NCBI GenBank assembly: GCA_025093555.1
Contig: JAIWNF010000044.1
Coordinates: 1-64,000, forward strand
Reading direction: 5' to 3'
Length of the DNA stretch: 64,000 nt
DNA from: Circinella umbellata
Lineage: Eukaryota; Mucoromycota; Mucoromycetes; Mucorales; Lichtheimiaceae
Numbering within the stretch: position 1 is the stretch's first letter; each line of letters starts with the position of its first letter. The translations under genes and the position numbers were made by a program. The notes under the pieces are model-generated. The model worked only from the letters and a program-made list of their open reading frames with translations, was not told the origin of the DNA and ran no database searches. Shown piece after piece: positions 45,712 to 58,322 of the stretch.

Positions 45712-47454
45712 TTAAAAGTTTATTTTACAAATATGAACTTTACGTTTCAAAAGAATATCTGGAGTAGATACTATTTGAAGAATACAATTATTCTTGTTGT
45801 TACTATGGATATCGTCATCGAAAGAAGCTTCTATGGATACATAATCCAATTGTTTAATACCATTGACAACACCTCGATTACATTCAAAATCCAATAGTTC
45901 CATCAATTTAATCTTTTTCAATTCTTGTATCATTTCTTGTATGGCCAATTCTGTTTCTTGTGTATTTTTTTGACTCGTACGCCATCCAGATAATGATAAA
46001 TGTTCCAAATTACTAACACATGGTTTAATACATTCTCTCCATACACGTGCTGTATAAGCATTACATCGACCAAGACATAGCGATTTTAAATTAACAAGAA
46101 AACAAAGTGATTGATATCTTTCCACCAATGTATCATCTATTTGTCTTGTTAATCTACGTACTTGTTGTCGTCTCGGTTGTTGTTGTTGTTGTTGTTGTTG
46201 TTGTAATCCAATCATTTGATTGTGTTGTATTTGAAGTGGATTATTATTAGGTAAAGAGAGTAATGATTGTATTTCTTCTCGATCATAAACACCCGTCATT
46301 CGAAATTCTTTTAATGTTGTGGGTAACGTTCTTCGTGTCCGTCGATCACTTAAAGTGAATGCATAATTCGTATGTTCACATGATTCTCGAAATCGTAAAT
46401 CCAAGACTTGTAATTTATGTAAATCAGCAAAGAAATGAAACATCATATAACGACCATTCGTTCGAATTTTGTCACAACGTAACACTTGTAGAGAGGGGGT
46501 ATATCGAACTAAATCAACTATATCATCAAAATACATTCTTGCCATAATAAGTCTTGTTACATTTTTTAATAAACATGAATTGTTGTTGGCTAATGATTGT
46601 TGTATGGTTGGAGTCATGTTATTTCTTCTTTTATTTTTTCTGTTGATAGTATTATGACTGTGTTCCAGCATACGGATAGTACGTGTAAATAAAAGTTGAC
46701 GTTGTATTGAATGCATTGGATGTTGATTTATTATGTAAAGTGTATCTAAAAATGAATCCCATTTTTCTAAAAGATTTCGCCACTATAAAACAATTATATT
46801 AATTACCGATTTCCCCAGCTTACATTCATTTATTGGGGGTGGGATATACTTACTAGAATTGGATCCAATACGATATCACGCCATCGTTTACATACGTTTG
46901 ATATAATCGATAACGTTTTAATATTATTACAATATTCAAATATATTATATAAACAATCCACACTAAGTAAATTGATAGGTGATTCTCCATAAATAGCAGC
47001 CCATTCGTCTAAACAATATTCTTTTTTTCGTTTTTGTACTCTTGTTTGTGTCAATAAACTACAACTATTATTATTATTATTATCTTTACTATTACAATTG
47101 TCTTTGGATAGTTTTGGTCGCTAAGTAATAATTATAATAATTAGCTTAATTAAAAATATAATAGATAAATCTAAATGAATAAGAAAATCTTTTTCTCTTT
47201 TTTTTTTACCTGTGTTAATGGAGACATTAATCTTGTTGTCGTCATACTATTATTACGTGCTGTATTACTTCTTTTTAAAAGAGCATTCATATATGTATCG
47301 TCTCGATTGGTCATATTGATAGATAATAATTTCGATTGTTTTATTTTTTTTGGATTGTTGGCACCTTTTAAAAATTCTTTTGATAATTTTCTTTTTCTTT
47401 TAAACGATTTGGATCATAGACTTGAAGTGGTCTTCTTAAAGGTGGTTTTTCCAT
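45712..47454 (-). CDS. F-box protein with leucine-rich C-terminal part
   Basis: The exons are 47454-47210, 47120-46854 and 46782-45712, about 527 residues. The second exon holds an F-box (INLLSVDCLYNIFEYCNN followed by VCKRWRDIVLDP), the Skp1-binding motif of SCF ubiquitin ligases. The third has leucine-rich stretches (LQVLRCDKIRTN, KLQVLDLRFRESC, LVNLKSLCLGRC, NLEHLSLSGW) that look like degenerate LRRs, and a Gln run. In exon 1, the ATG frame reaches a stop after 28 codons, while the frame that fits exon 2 starts in an A-rich run at about 47383. One missing A explains it: a real frameshift, a base-calling error or a different start. The substrate is unknown. Confidence 0.7.
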
Positions 47455-48052
47455 TTGGAAATATATAAAAGATAATTAAAAAAGAGAAAATAAAAAATAT
47501 AGGTTCGCGTTTGAGTTATATTTAATTAAAAAAAAATGCTGGGTGAAGCTTTTTTTTTTAGACGCGAGAATAATTTTTTATTCATAAGGTCCAATTCTTT
47601 TCTATTATATTCACTCCACAGTAATTTTGAATGATAAAAACAGGGGAGGGAGGATATGCTATATTTACAATAATTAATAGTTAGAAGAATAAGATAAAAT
47701 GTATGTGCATATATAAGGGTAAAGTATTATCTATACATTGTCACTCACGCCTCTATTATTGATAGAGGTCTGTGTGTTGCTTTTTGTAATTGATGTGCAT
47801 TTGACAATAATAATGATAATAGAGGTGGGGGGTATGTAGAATATGATAAACTATGATAAGAAAAAATGAATTGAAAACATTTGATGTTATATCGTTACTA
47901 TGGTTATTATTCCTATCGTCTTATCGTTTCGTATATTATTTGGGTTGAGTTAATTGATACGTATAACATGGAACGATTAAGGATATTTGGAAATAAAAAT
48001 AAAAATAAAAAAAAGTCGTGAATGCTTTATTCTCGGGTCATTCCAACCAAGT
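47455..48052. other. Intergenic, no gene seen
   Basis: This AT-rich stretch lies between the starts and ends of neighbouring genes. A small perfect stem, CCTCTAT/ATAGAGG around TATTG, occurs near 47751-47768. Confidence 0.4.
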
Positions 48053-48271
48053 CTACGCAATGTACTCTTCTCGATTACAATTTGGAATCCATACAATATA
48101 GTTAGAACAAGGCATATGACCACTTGATGATGCTTTATAACTAAAATAAAGACAAACAATACATGTTCCTATAAGAAAACCAAAAAGTATATGTCGAGTT
48201 TGAGTTCGTCGTCGTATTTCATTATGATATCGATGTATTGCTTGATATTGATGATGTTGTTCAATATCCAT
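48053..48271 (-). CDS. 72-aa single-pass membrane protein, unknown
   Basis: A clean ORF from ATG 48271. The N-terminal 30 residues are hydrophilic and His/Gln/Arg-rich (QRQ-like, EIRRRTQTRH). Residues about 31-46 (FGFLIGTCIVCLYFSY) are a strong membrane segment. The short C-terminal part has two Cys (PCSNY, PNCNR). The shape suits a small subunit or assembly factor of an organellar membrane complex, but no family is recognised. It lies between two minus-strand genes. Confidence 0.45.
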   Translation of the reverse strand: MDIEQHHQYQAIHRYHNEIRRRTQTRHILFGFLIGTCIVCLYFSYKASSSGHMPCSNYIVWIPNCNREEYIA

Positions 48272-48721
48272 AATGATACGTATTTATCTTTTTTTTTTAT
48301 TTTAAAAAGAAAAAAGAGGGGGGAAATAACAAAGAAAAACGTAAAAAAAAAAAGGGATAGTAATAATAATAGTTTACGTCATTATTTGTTTATAACTTTG
48401 TATAATAAGAAAGGTGATATTGTTGTTGTTGTTCATGTGTTTTTTTTGATACATGCATCATATTTCTAATATTATGACTTAAATGGGGTTTTCCCATCTA
48501 CCATAGAACCCAAAGAATCTTTTTGTCATTCCAAAATCAGGAATGTCATATTTTATTATTTATTTCTCCTCCCTCCCCTTTTTCCCTTCTTTTTATATTT
48601 TAGTGTTTATGCTAATTTAGTTTATTATGCTAAAGATATAATGTATCTATAAAAGAAACTTGATTAATAATTCAAATTATCTCTTTATTCTCCAAAATGT
48701 ATAATTATATACCTCTGTTCA

Positions 48722-49789
48722 TTATTCTTTAATAATATTCCAAGAAGGAAGAAGAAAAACCACAAGATAAATTATTAAAATAATAATGATCATAATTATT
48801 AAGATCATGCTAGTAGTAGCATTCATGTTAATGATAAATTGTTCTAACGAATTAGAATTACTTTCCCTAAAATAAAGTTTAATATCAGTGATAAAATAAA
48901 TATGACTACTTCATTATTATTAATATTGCTTACATTATAGGCGGGAAAAATCGGGTTGTCTCCCATGGTTCTTCTTCTTGTTGTTGTTGCTGAACCTGAT
49001 CTATTCTCTCTTGCACTCTTTGTTCTTGTTGAACCTGGTCCAATTTCTCTTGCCCTTTTTGTTCTTGTTGAATCTTTTGTAATTTCTTTTTCTCTTGTAG
49101 TACGATATTTTTACCTTTCTCATAAGGTTGTTGAATGTGTTGTTCTTTTTGCTGAATTGATAATTCTGGAGTTGGTAAAGAAATATCTTTGGAACGACTA
49201 TTACTATTATTATTACTACCACTACTACTTGCATATGTCTTTGAATTTTGTTGATCTCTTAATTTTCGTGCCTTTTCATATTTTTTATTTGAATTACACT
49301 ATTCAAAAACAGATTACATATTAATATTTCTTCTTTCTTTTTTCTCTGTTGATGTTTAAAATAAAATTATTCTTACAAGATTCAAATAATCGTAATGAAT
49401 CGATTTCCATAATGATTTATCCATTTGAATACTATTCATAATAATATACATTAGTACCTATTATTATTATTAATCATTGTAGTACGTAATAAGTTTATAT
49501 ATATACATATATATGTTAATTACTCTGTTATAGATAATACATGATCACTACTGTCATTATGAAATTCTTCTATCCATATTTCAAAATATAATTGTTTCCA
49601 TGCATTAAAAAGTTGTTTATATGAATATATATTCTTTAATGAAAGTGACCAAAATGCTACATCCATTCGATTAGATTCAAAAAAATGATCAAAACGTTTT
49701 ATTTCATTTGAATCATTTTTATGAGAATGCACAAATGTTTTTAATTGTTGATATCCTGGACGTCTTATTCTTTTTGTTAATGTTGACAT
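48722..49789 (-). CDS. Coiled-coil, C-terminally membrane-anchored protein, unknown
   Basis: Four exons (49789-49524, 49431-49377, 49298-48934, 48866-48722) with standard junctions give 276 residues. The N-terminal domain (RIRRPGYQQLKTFVHSHKN, FWSLSLKNIYSYKQLFNAWK) is basic and aromatic and not recognised. A Ser/Asn linker is followed by a long Gln/Glu/Lys coiled coil (QEKKKLQKIQQEQKGQEKLD). The last exon adds a membrane span (MILIIMIIIILIIYLVVFLL) near the C terminus, making it look tail-anchored. The last exon is found only by splicing at GTAAGC (48933); without it the protein would stop two codons later. Confidence 0.6.
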
Positions 49790-51066
49790 TTTCTTTTTGC
49801 GTATTCACTTTTGGAATAGGAAAGAAAGAAAGAGAAAAAAAATAACTATTCGAAGCTTTTTTTTAAAAAAAAAAATTATTGTTTCGAAAAAAAATGATTG
49901 ATAAATTCATTTATTGTACGTAGACTTTTTAATTAATAAACTCGGGAACAGAAGAGTAGTAACTGTAGGTATAAATAATATGATTCAGTGACATACGTAA
50001 AATTATTAAATGTACGTACGTATTTATCAAAAATAACAACCACCACCATCGCTCATGTAGTAATTATTTATCAGCCAAAAAAAAAAAATATTATAAAATA
50101 CAGTAATAATGATATCATTATGAATAGCTATTATATTTAGAAATATGCCTTTTTTTGTAGTACTTGATAGTTGGACTCTTATCGATTGGGTCAAACTTTC
50201 TCTTGCATAAATTTTTTAACCAAAAAAGGTAATCTGGCTTTTTGAATTTTCTAACCTCAATCGCGTAGTAGATAGAGTATGAATATACTTTACTTCAATC
50301 CTATTCAACTCGAATAGTAGTACTTCTGATTAAGGGAAGTACGTAATATTATGTGACATTGATATATGTTATAATTTTGAATGTGATTTAAAAGTAGTTT
50401 ATATCAAAGTAGCACATTTCGTATTATTCACCTTCCTGTTTTTTTTCTTCCGTAATAGTTATTGTATGTATGATTTTTTTTACTACTAACATTATTATCT
50501 TTTCCTTGCGATATGAATATACGTATTGGTTTATAATCAATTTTCCAATTATTTATAACTTTTTATTCAGTCTGTTACTATAATTATATCAAGTATAAGA
50601 TAAATGTACGCTATTTTTAATTGAGATTTGTTGTACGCAACCGTAATTTCATCAAGTTGGATTTTTTTCGTTTATTACTCAACCAAAAAATAAATTTTTC
50701 TAAGCAAGACAAAAACAATTATTTTTTTAATTACATGATACCTAAGAAAATATTATCTATGCAGTAGTACGGAAGACAGTAGAGTAAAATCAAGAACAAC
50801 AGGATGGGAACGACTTCAATGATATTAATAATTTGTAGGAGAATGAGTAATGGTAGCATTTCAGAAACGAAGAAATAAATTGATATGAAGCGGATACGTA
50901 AAAAAATATAAAAGTCTGTAAAATGATGCTTCTCTAGTCCCTATGTATCAATTCGACAATATGCTTTTTATACAAGGAAAAAAAGGGTTGTTTTGATTTT
51001 TGATTTGCCTTTATTTCATTTTTTTTCTTGATTACGTATATTAAAAATGATATTTATAATAAAAAT
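49790..51066. other. Gene-free AT-rich stretch
   Basis: No exon, RNA gene or clear repeat was seen beyond short homopolymers. Confidence 0.45.
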
Positions 51067-51205
51067 TTAATTGCTTCGGTATTTTTGCTCACTGCTGCTA
51101 TCTTGTTCACTACTACTATCTTGTTCACTATAATCTTCTGGTTCACTATTTTCGTCTTCATCGCTGGAAGAAAGTTCAACAAGTTGAGTTGTCCATTCTT
51201 CGTTT
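51067..51205 (-). pseudogene. Acidic C-terminal coding fragment
   Basis: On the minus strand a frame reads EWTTQLVELSSSDEDENSEP, then Ser/Glu/Gln repeats, ending RSN and TAA at 51067. It resembles the last exon of a nuclear protein. It may be the C-terminal exon of the broken gene at 51.4-52.1 kb, from which it is separated by a MITE-like sequence. Confidence 0.3.
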
Positions 51206-51242
51206 TTATGTAAAATCTTTTACATCTTGTTAATTTCGTAAG

Positions 51243-51385
51243 AGCATGTGCACGTACCCAGGGCTGTAACTTTACAGTTAGGGTTTTTGCAGTGAAGTTG
51301 GTTATAACTTGGGCTGTAAAATTAATACCATGGACTTTAGGCTATAAATTTACATCTCGTATGAAAAACGTTACAGCCCGAAAAA
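51243..51385 (+). repeat. MITE-like sequence, relative of 26583-26720
   Basis: It carries AGAGCATGTGCAC at the left and GGCTGTAACTTTACAG inside, with GTTACAGCCC near the right end as a partial inverted match. The boundaries are approximate. Confidence 0.45.
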
Positions 51386-51402
51386 AAAAAAATTAAAAGT
51401 AG

Positions 51403-52082
51403 CTACAGTTTTTTTTTAGCACCACCGTTACACTTGCCCTCAAGGTTTCGGATATGCGAGGTTTGATTAGTTTCAACATCATCTACATGAAAAAAAATTC
51501 GTAAGTACATGCAGTCAACCATGGTCAGTTTCAATATTAAGAAAAAACTTACATCAAGCTTTGTAAGACAGTTAAACATACGATCATTAGTTCTATTTCT
51601 AATGTTTTCCAATGTTCGAGGGTAGATAAAATGGTCGATCTCTTGAACATAATACGTCCCCTCATAAACAAATGTTAAGCAGTATATGTAACACGTAAGT
51701 CCCCTAATTTGTATGATAGGTAGACGAACTAATAGTATATTTTTGGGAGGGATAATAGGCATTAATAGACATATATGGTTCAGATGTACTTTACTGGCTA
51801 AAACTGATTTGGCTTTATCTTTGTATAATTTGTAAGAGTTTGTAGCTGCTTTACTTGTCATCTCCCCTGTATTATTACTTCCAATTCTGTTTTATCATTA
51901 TTTGTTGTGGCCACTACGCCTAGATCCAGACGGAGAGCCATAGCCATGACTTGGTGATGTGTGGAAAGGCTGTCGCCCCTATGGCAAAGATCCTGTTTTG
52001 ATTTTATTATGCTTTCAGCTCCACTTTTTTTTAATACACTCTGGTTTTTTGAACTATGTTCGAGCCAATCGCTTCTGTGCAA
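51403..52082 (-). pseudogene. Degraded relative of the nuclease-like gene at 58.3-61.8 kb
   Basis: The upstream piece (to 52082) reads KSGAESIIKSKQ...LRLDLGVVATTNNDKTELEV. This lines up with GECVAKSSKD...SKIDLIATTRFDREQCDL of the intact gene. After a frameshift near 51860, similarity of layout continues (EMTSKAATNSYKLYKDKAKS, then FVYEGTYYVQEIDHFIYPRT). The Glu-x-Lys of the intact copy is not preserved at the shift. A plausible splice acceptor (CACAG) lies just before 52082. It is either a dead paralog or a fragmentary model. Confidence 0.45.
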
Positions 52083-52619
52083 AAAAAAAAAAACGGGGTT
52101 CGACTGTCATTATATGCTGAAGTGAGCATATGTGAGTCATCTACGTGTGTTGTTTGAAGCTAGAACACAAAATATGGCACACTAGCTTATCAATATTTTT
52201 TTGTGACGATTATTCAAAGCTTTATATTGTTGATCTGTTTACTTACTGATAACTCAAGATTTTTATATTGGCCCCGTTGTTTTTGTGGAGGTGAAAAAGT
52301 CGAGATCTTTTTTATGCATCTAATACTCGTCATCTTTTTTAATTAGGAAATCTTAGTACAGTATATCATTCTATCGTTCCACAGTAAAGAAAAGAAAGTC
52401 AAAACGTATCATGTCGATAACTGGGCTATCTTATTTAAACCAACTTCATAACCGAGAATGTTTGTTTTTATACGTACAGGTATTTGTGCAGGATAATTGC
52501 TGGCAGAAAGACTTATCATATTACATTCATTAGAACTCTCCCCATTCTTCATTCCCTAATATATTAGAGAGAATAAAGAAGTTCATCACTTACTATTATT
52601 TAAAATACTCTGGATGATT

Positions 52620-53252
52620 ATTAATATCTTCCCAATTGATCTTGTCAATAAATACATGCCATAAGGAATTTATCCCCATATCTGAAGCCAGTTGTGCCCA
52701 AATTGAGCTAGATTTAGCTGTTCGTTTGAAGAGTCCGTTGAGCCAAATGAACGGTTCTCCAAATCTAGCGACTACTAATCTTTGGGCAGTTTTCCCTGTA
52801 CCTTTTTATTTTATCGTGTGGCCTAAAAGAATTATTCAGTCAATACTCATTTCAAAAAATGAATACTCAATATATTACCTTAAATACACTCTAATCCGAT
52901 ATTTTTCTTTGTTTAGCTTCAAGTTCTTGGACTCTCTGAAAGTTTTTTCTTTTCTTACTATCTGATTCCTATATCATTATATGTAAAAAGAAGTCAGATC
53001 GATTTTCTCTGTCACTTCTAGTAATCAAGTCATTCATTTTACGTACCAATTTCTATACAAGAGTAAAACAAACAAAAAACAAATAAGTTAAAACCATTGT
53101 ATTTACTTTGCACTCGCTTACGATTATCTTATATATATATATATACCTTTCGTGCTTTATTTGTTGAACTTTTTAGTTGTCAATCAGCCTGAATAGTGTC
53201 TCTCTTTCAATGCGCAACTTTTTCATTCGCCTATGTTGTTCTTTAAGCACTT
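52620..53252 (-). other. Possible exons of unknown gene
   Basis: One minus frame at about 52620-52795 reads RFGEPFIWLNGLFKRT and MGINSLWHVFIDKINWEDIN. Another at 53173-53252 reads EQHRRMKKLRIERETLF ending LIDN and a stop. Both look protein-like and may be 5' exons of the broken gene just downstream, but I could not connect them by splicing. Confidence 0.25.
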
Positions 53253-54786
53253 TTTAGAATTGAATCTGTCATAGTGTAAAGAAAATGGGCATATAAAAAA
53301 TAATGAAAAGAAAGACAATATCCCTCAGATTAAAAAGTGAGTTGTAGAAAATAACAGTGTTGGGTTTTTGCCATAGCGGAAAAGGCGAAGACATTTTTCA
53401 TTCAATCAATATGCTTATAGAATTATGAAATGAAAAGTTTCATCAAAATAATAATAAAAAGAGAGATAGAGTAAAAGTACATATTTATATTCAAGCTGTG
53501 AAAAAAGATCTCTAAAGTCTAAGCTTATCTACATAAAAATGCTACCCACAGCTTTTGTGCATTGACAGTCGATGTCGAGCTTTAACCTGTAAACTTAATA
53601 TACTGAACAACGCGCAATATTTATGATGAAGCTATATATCAATGCAAAACCAGTGTTTTAAAAAAATCATTGTCGTTATTTCTATGCTATTATACTATAT
53701 ATTTCCATAGTTCCTGTAGTGGACCTTATATTATAACATTATAATATTAGTTATAATAGTAACAAATATAATGCATTAAAAATATAAAAATATAAAAAGA
53801 CCAAATTACTTTTATTTAATATGATGCATTCATTTTTATGTTTACTGATGCCAACTCTATAATGTTATAGATTTCCGCCAGTTTCCGCCTGGGGGAAAGG
53901 GGGAAGTTTTGCCAGGTCGGAAAGTCGGAAACTGCCAACATTGGAAAGTAATAAATACCGCTTGGGGGCAAACTTGTTGTGATACAAGAAAAGAAATGGT
54001 GTAATAGAAATTATATAAAGGGCTTCTGTGTATGAGTTATTGCTATCACTATGAGATGAAGAACCATAACAAATGGAATTATGAACATGAGCTTGCCTTT
54101 TTCTTCCGTGTTATTTCTGTATACAGTATTTGTTGTCGGGATTCTTGAGCAGAAGTAGGAAAGCAACATGGTGTTTGGTGTATTAAATTTCAGTGGTCAA
54201 CTTTGAGAAATTGGAAAACAAGATATTGGGAGCTGCAGAAAGATTAATAAGTTGTTAATTATGATGGATTGATGGGCTGATGATAATGGAATGATGTAGC
54301 TACATGTGTTGTTTGGGTTGAAGTGCGAGTAGCTGTAAATACTAGATGTTTCAAAAATTACTGCGAAGAATATATATTTTATTCTTGGAAAATAAATAGC
54401 ACTCTAATAGACATACCTTTGTATTCTTGCAAATATACCAATAAGTTTTACAACTTTAACGTTAATTCTTGTACTGAATGGATCATGAAGATGGGTTGAA
54501 AACATATTATAGTTGCTGGTAGATTCTTTACACTAGGCCTATTTCTCTTTTATTGTTATTTTTTGCGTGTGATATATTTCTGCAGCACCTTCCGCTTACT
54601 ATACATATATTACAGAAGACAAAGTACTGGCTCAATTTCAAGGCCACGCTATTTTAAAATTTGCTTGGGATAGTTCAATTTGGAAAAAGTGGTCCATCTT
54701 AACTTTCAACGCTGTACCTATATACTCATTATAGTATCTACTACCTCCCCCATGTAAATTATAGCTGAAAGAAGGAGTCAAAAATA

Positions 54787-54820
<34 letters not shown>

Positions 54821-55431
54821 ATAAAGGCCTATATTTTTAGAAAATATAATATGTCAGGTACCCTTTATCCACCCCCCCCCCCATCTTTTCATCTTTGATG
54901 TGTGGGAATGTGGGTGACACAAAAAGCAAAATTGCATGATTTAATGCCCCTGTTTTAAAAAAAACAGAATATGATATATATGTAATTTAAATTCATTGTG
55001 GAGCTGCCTTTAATAACTTATACAATGACAAGGGTTTATTTATTTATATATATAATATGATATAATATATTGAGTTTGTTATGCAAAACTGATTGGTAAA
55101 AATGTATTTGTCTGGTTTGCTCATTTATGAAATTAAAACTTTTTTTATAGCAGGGTTAGAAACCAAAAAAAAAAAAAAAAGTCTATTAAAAAACAATATT
55201 TGAAATTAATTATTACTCGCCACCCTCCATCCCATGGATTAAAACTATCAAATTGCATCTTGATGAAAAAAATTTTTTTTTCTTATTCTAATCTTTCTTC
55301 TTCTTTCTAAACTTTTTTCTCTTGTTCTTCTTCTTTCAACCCTTAAGTAATAACCGATTATTGTTGTTACTTGACTAAACTTTTTTTATTAAAAAAAATA
55401 GTTTGTTGTAAAATAGAAAGAGTTAGCATAA
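53253..55431. other. Intergenic, simple repeats only
   Basis: It holds a G/C-rich imperfect palindrome near 53876-53935 (TTTCCGCCAG with CGGAAACTG), a (TA)n tract at about 54792-54818 and a C tract near 54873-54882. No gene was recognised. Confidence 0.45.
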
Positions 55432-56855
55432 ATGCCTAGAATGTTAAATTCTTCAGATATGCAACAGCAACAACAACAACAGTTGCAACCAGAAAAACCA
55501 AAGTTATCACAAGATCAATTAAATCCTTCTCAACAACAACCACAATTAAAATTATCTCATCAACTACCTTCTTTCTCTCAATTTGAACAACAACATGATG
55601 ATAGTAATCGACGAAGTTCTTTAGCTATTTCAGCTTTATTAAATGACGTTGCTGTAGATCCACATCGATCACCTGATATTTTAACTCCACAACGATCAGA
55701 ACCACCAGATTATTTTTCACCTTTAAAATCACCTAATCTTTCATCTGGTAATCCATCACCCATCATGTCAAGTAGTGTTGCTTCAAGTCCTGGTCCTCCA
55801 CGTCATTTAGACCGTCCTAGATCTTGGCATAAAGATACCATTACACCCGAAGGTTTTCATCGTCGAACAAATAGTAATGGAGATGTTATTGTTTCAACCA
55901 TTGCAAAAGCCAAACGTAAACGTATTTCACCTGATCAATTTAAACGTTTATCAGAAGTCTTTGAACAAACGGATACCCCGAGCTCAGAAGTTAGAGAGAA
56001 TCTAGCAAATGAATTGGGTATGACAAAACGTGAAGTACAGGTAAATTGAAAGAGGGGGAAATACGTTTTTTTTATTTGATTTTTTCATATAACAAATAAA
56101 TATATATATACTTTCTCTCCTAATTATATTTTTTTGTCTATTTCTAGGTATGGTTTCAAAACCGTCGTGCAAAAATGAATCGTACAAAAGTAAATAGTAC
56201 TAGTGGTAATTCAATGAGATCAACACCTTTACAATCATACCATCACCAATTTGCAACACCTCATCATTCACGTTTTCATTATCATCACCAACAACAACAA
56301 AAGCATTTTGCTGGTCCTAGTTATAGTCAACCTGTTGTACGACGTGCATCTGCACATTCAATTCTTGAACCTCATCGCACTTTACCTCCAAGACCTGGTC
56401 CACAATCCACATTATCTTATCCACCTAGTATTCATACTAATCCAATTAATATTCAATCCCAACCTCAATTACTTCAACCTATTGCACCCATGCCAGTCAA
56501 TCAACAACAACAACAATTACCTTATATCCAAATTGATGATTCACCTATGTCATCAGGTCAAAAACGTCAATTAGCACCACCCCTATCATATCAACCACCA
56601 CAACCACCGCCACAACAACAAACACCTATAGTACCACCCTTTTCAACATCAAATTATCATAATTATGGAGGAGGGGGAGGAAGTGGAACCATTCATGAAC
56701 GAGGTGGTAATATTCATCAATCTCTAGCTAATTTAAGTATTCAATCTAATTCTAATGGGGGTGCTGGACCTGCACGTAAAAGAGCAAAATCAAGAACATC
56801 ATCTATTGATATGTTAGCTTCTGCTGCTGAATATGTAAAAAATGAAAACAAGTAA
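55432..56855 (+). CDS. Homeobox transcription factor
   Basis: Two exons (55432-56040 and 56148-56855) give 438 residues. The homeodomain spans about 160-216: KAKRKRISPDQFKRLSEVFE, then NELGMTKREVQ joined across the intron to VWFQNRRAKMNR, with the invariant W, F, N and R of helix 3. The intron falls at the position conserved in many homeobox genes, just before VWFQNRR. The N-terminal 150 residues are Gln/Pro/Ser-rich with NPSP/SPGPP motifs. The C-terminal part has His/Gln/Pro runs and a basic patch (ARKRAKSR). It resembles the fungal single homeobox regulators of development, but the target genes cannot be inferred. Confidence 0.9.
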
Positions 56856-57343
56856 TAATAAAAATAATAGTAATAATAAAAAAAAAAAGTTATTTTCTTT
56901 TTACTAGCGTCGATCAAATAAGATCAAGTAACACATCATAATTAGACTCTTTTTTTTTAAAAAAAAAAAAAGGAATTCATGTTTCCTCTAGTTCTTCTCA
57001 TTTCGACGAAGTTTTTTCTTAAAGAAAATAACTTTTTTTTTTTGTTAATCGTTTCTTCCTTTTTGTTTTTTTTACCACCAATCTATAAAAAAAAAACATT
57101 TCATTTTAGTTTGTTATTATTATTATTTGTTTGACTTTTCTTATACATCAAAAAAAAAGTAAAAGCATAAAAAAATGAATTTATATAGAAATAACTTACG
57201 ATTTAATGTAAAGATAACACACACATCCTAAGAATAGGGTTTTTCTTTATATACCATTAAAATCTCAAGGTAGCAAAGTAAAAAGATGAGAAACCATCAA
57301 CAAAGAAGGGAATTTTTTGTTGCGTAATTTTTTTTTATTTTTA

Positions 57344-57562
57344 TTATTTTGAAAGAGCAACAGTCCTAAGACGGAGTTTCCCATCTGCACCAAATTTGAG
57401 CCATCCATTCACTTTGGAACGAGTGAACTGAGGGAATCTATCTGTTAGCACGACTTTCAGGTAGTAGTTGATTCGATTGAAAGAAGAACGCCCCAAGTGA
57501 ACGTGATAATAAAGTATGATTGTACTGCATTCATACGGTTTATCATTATTAGCGTAGTGCAC
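57344..57562 (-). CDS. 72-aa fragment, unknown
   Basis: An open frame reads MHYANNDKPYECS and later SKVNGWLKFGADGKLRLRTV. It is basic and well formed but not recognised. No flanking exon was found, so it could be a remnant or the last exon of an unmodelled gene. Confidence 0.25.
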   Translation of the reverse strand: MHYANNDKPYECSTIILYYHVHLGRSSFNRINYYLKVVLTDRFPQFTRSKVNGWLKFGADGKLRLRTVALSK

Positions 57563-58322
57563 GATACTTATACTGTTTCCCCTGTTGTTTCTTGGACAAG
57601 GAAAGCAAGATGATTTATTTTATTTAAGATACAAAATGAAGTCATGTGGAGTTGGTAAAAGCAGGTGAAATAGAATAATTTATTGATCATGTTATATTTT
57701 TTAGATACAAATAGTTACGACTGTTCGGTTATATCCTATATAATGTTTATTTAAATGTTATGTTTGACAAATAGTAATCTTTAAAGCATACACAATATTG
57801 GCAGTGAAAAAATCTCAGTCTTGTAATAAAAAAGCTTTGTTTTGTTACTCAACAATGTCTGAAGTGCATGAAAGTATAGTAAAGAATCTGTCATGGCTAA
57901 ATCCAAGACACGTGGGTTCATTGCTAAAAATAATAAGCTATTCAATAATAATGATCTACATAATAGAGATACTGATGCATCTCATGAAAAAGAAAGATTA
58001 TACTGTAATTACGTACAAACATCGTTGTGAAAGGACTTTGCTCTGTAATCTTCTTGCTAATGCATCTAAGATACTCTCGAACGAGTTGTTTTAGGTTTTT
58101 ATTATTGTTGAATCATCCAACCGCCTCGTTTGGCTTGAAACTTTTATATTATGGTAATAGTACAATGGTATTGATTACTTGATATTCAGATAGGTGTATA
58201 TAAAAAGTATGTAGTAAATTGTGTGAAAAAAAATAAAATCCAATGAATGATTTAATAATAATAATAATGTAATAATGGATGGTATAAAAAAGGATGGGAA
58301 GAAAATGTATAATAATATATGT

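Noticed and set aside
57798..58094. 98-codon plus-strand ORF
   Set aside because: It begins at TTG, not ATG, has no recognisable similarity, and lies in the 3' flank of the nuclease-like gene.
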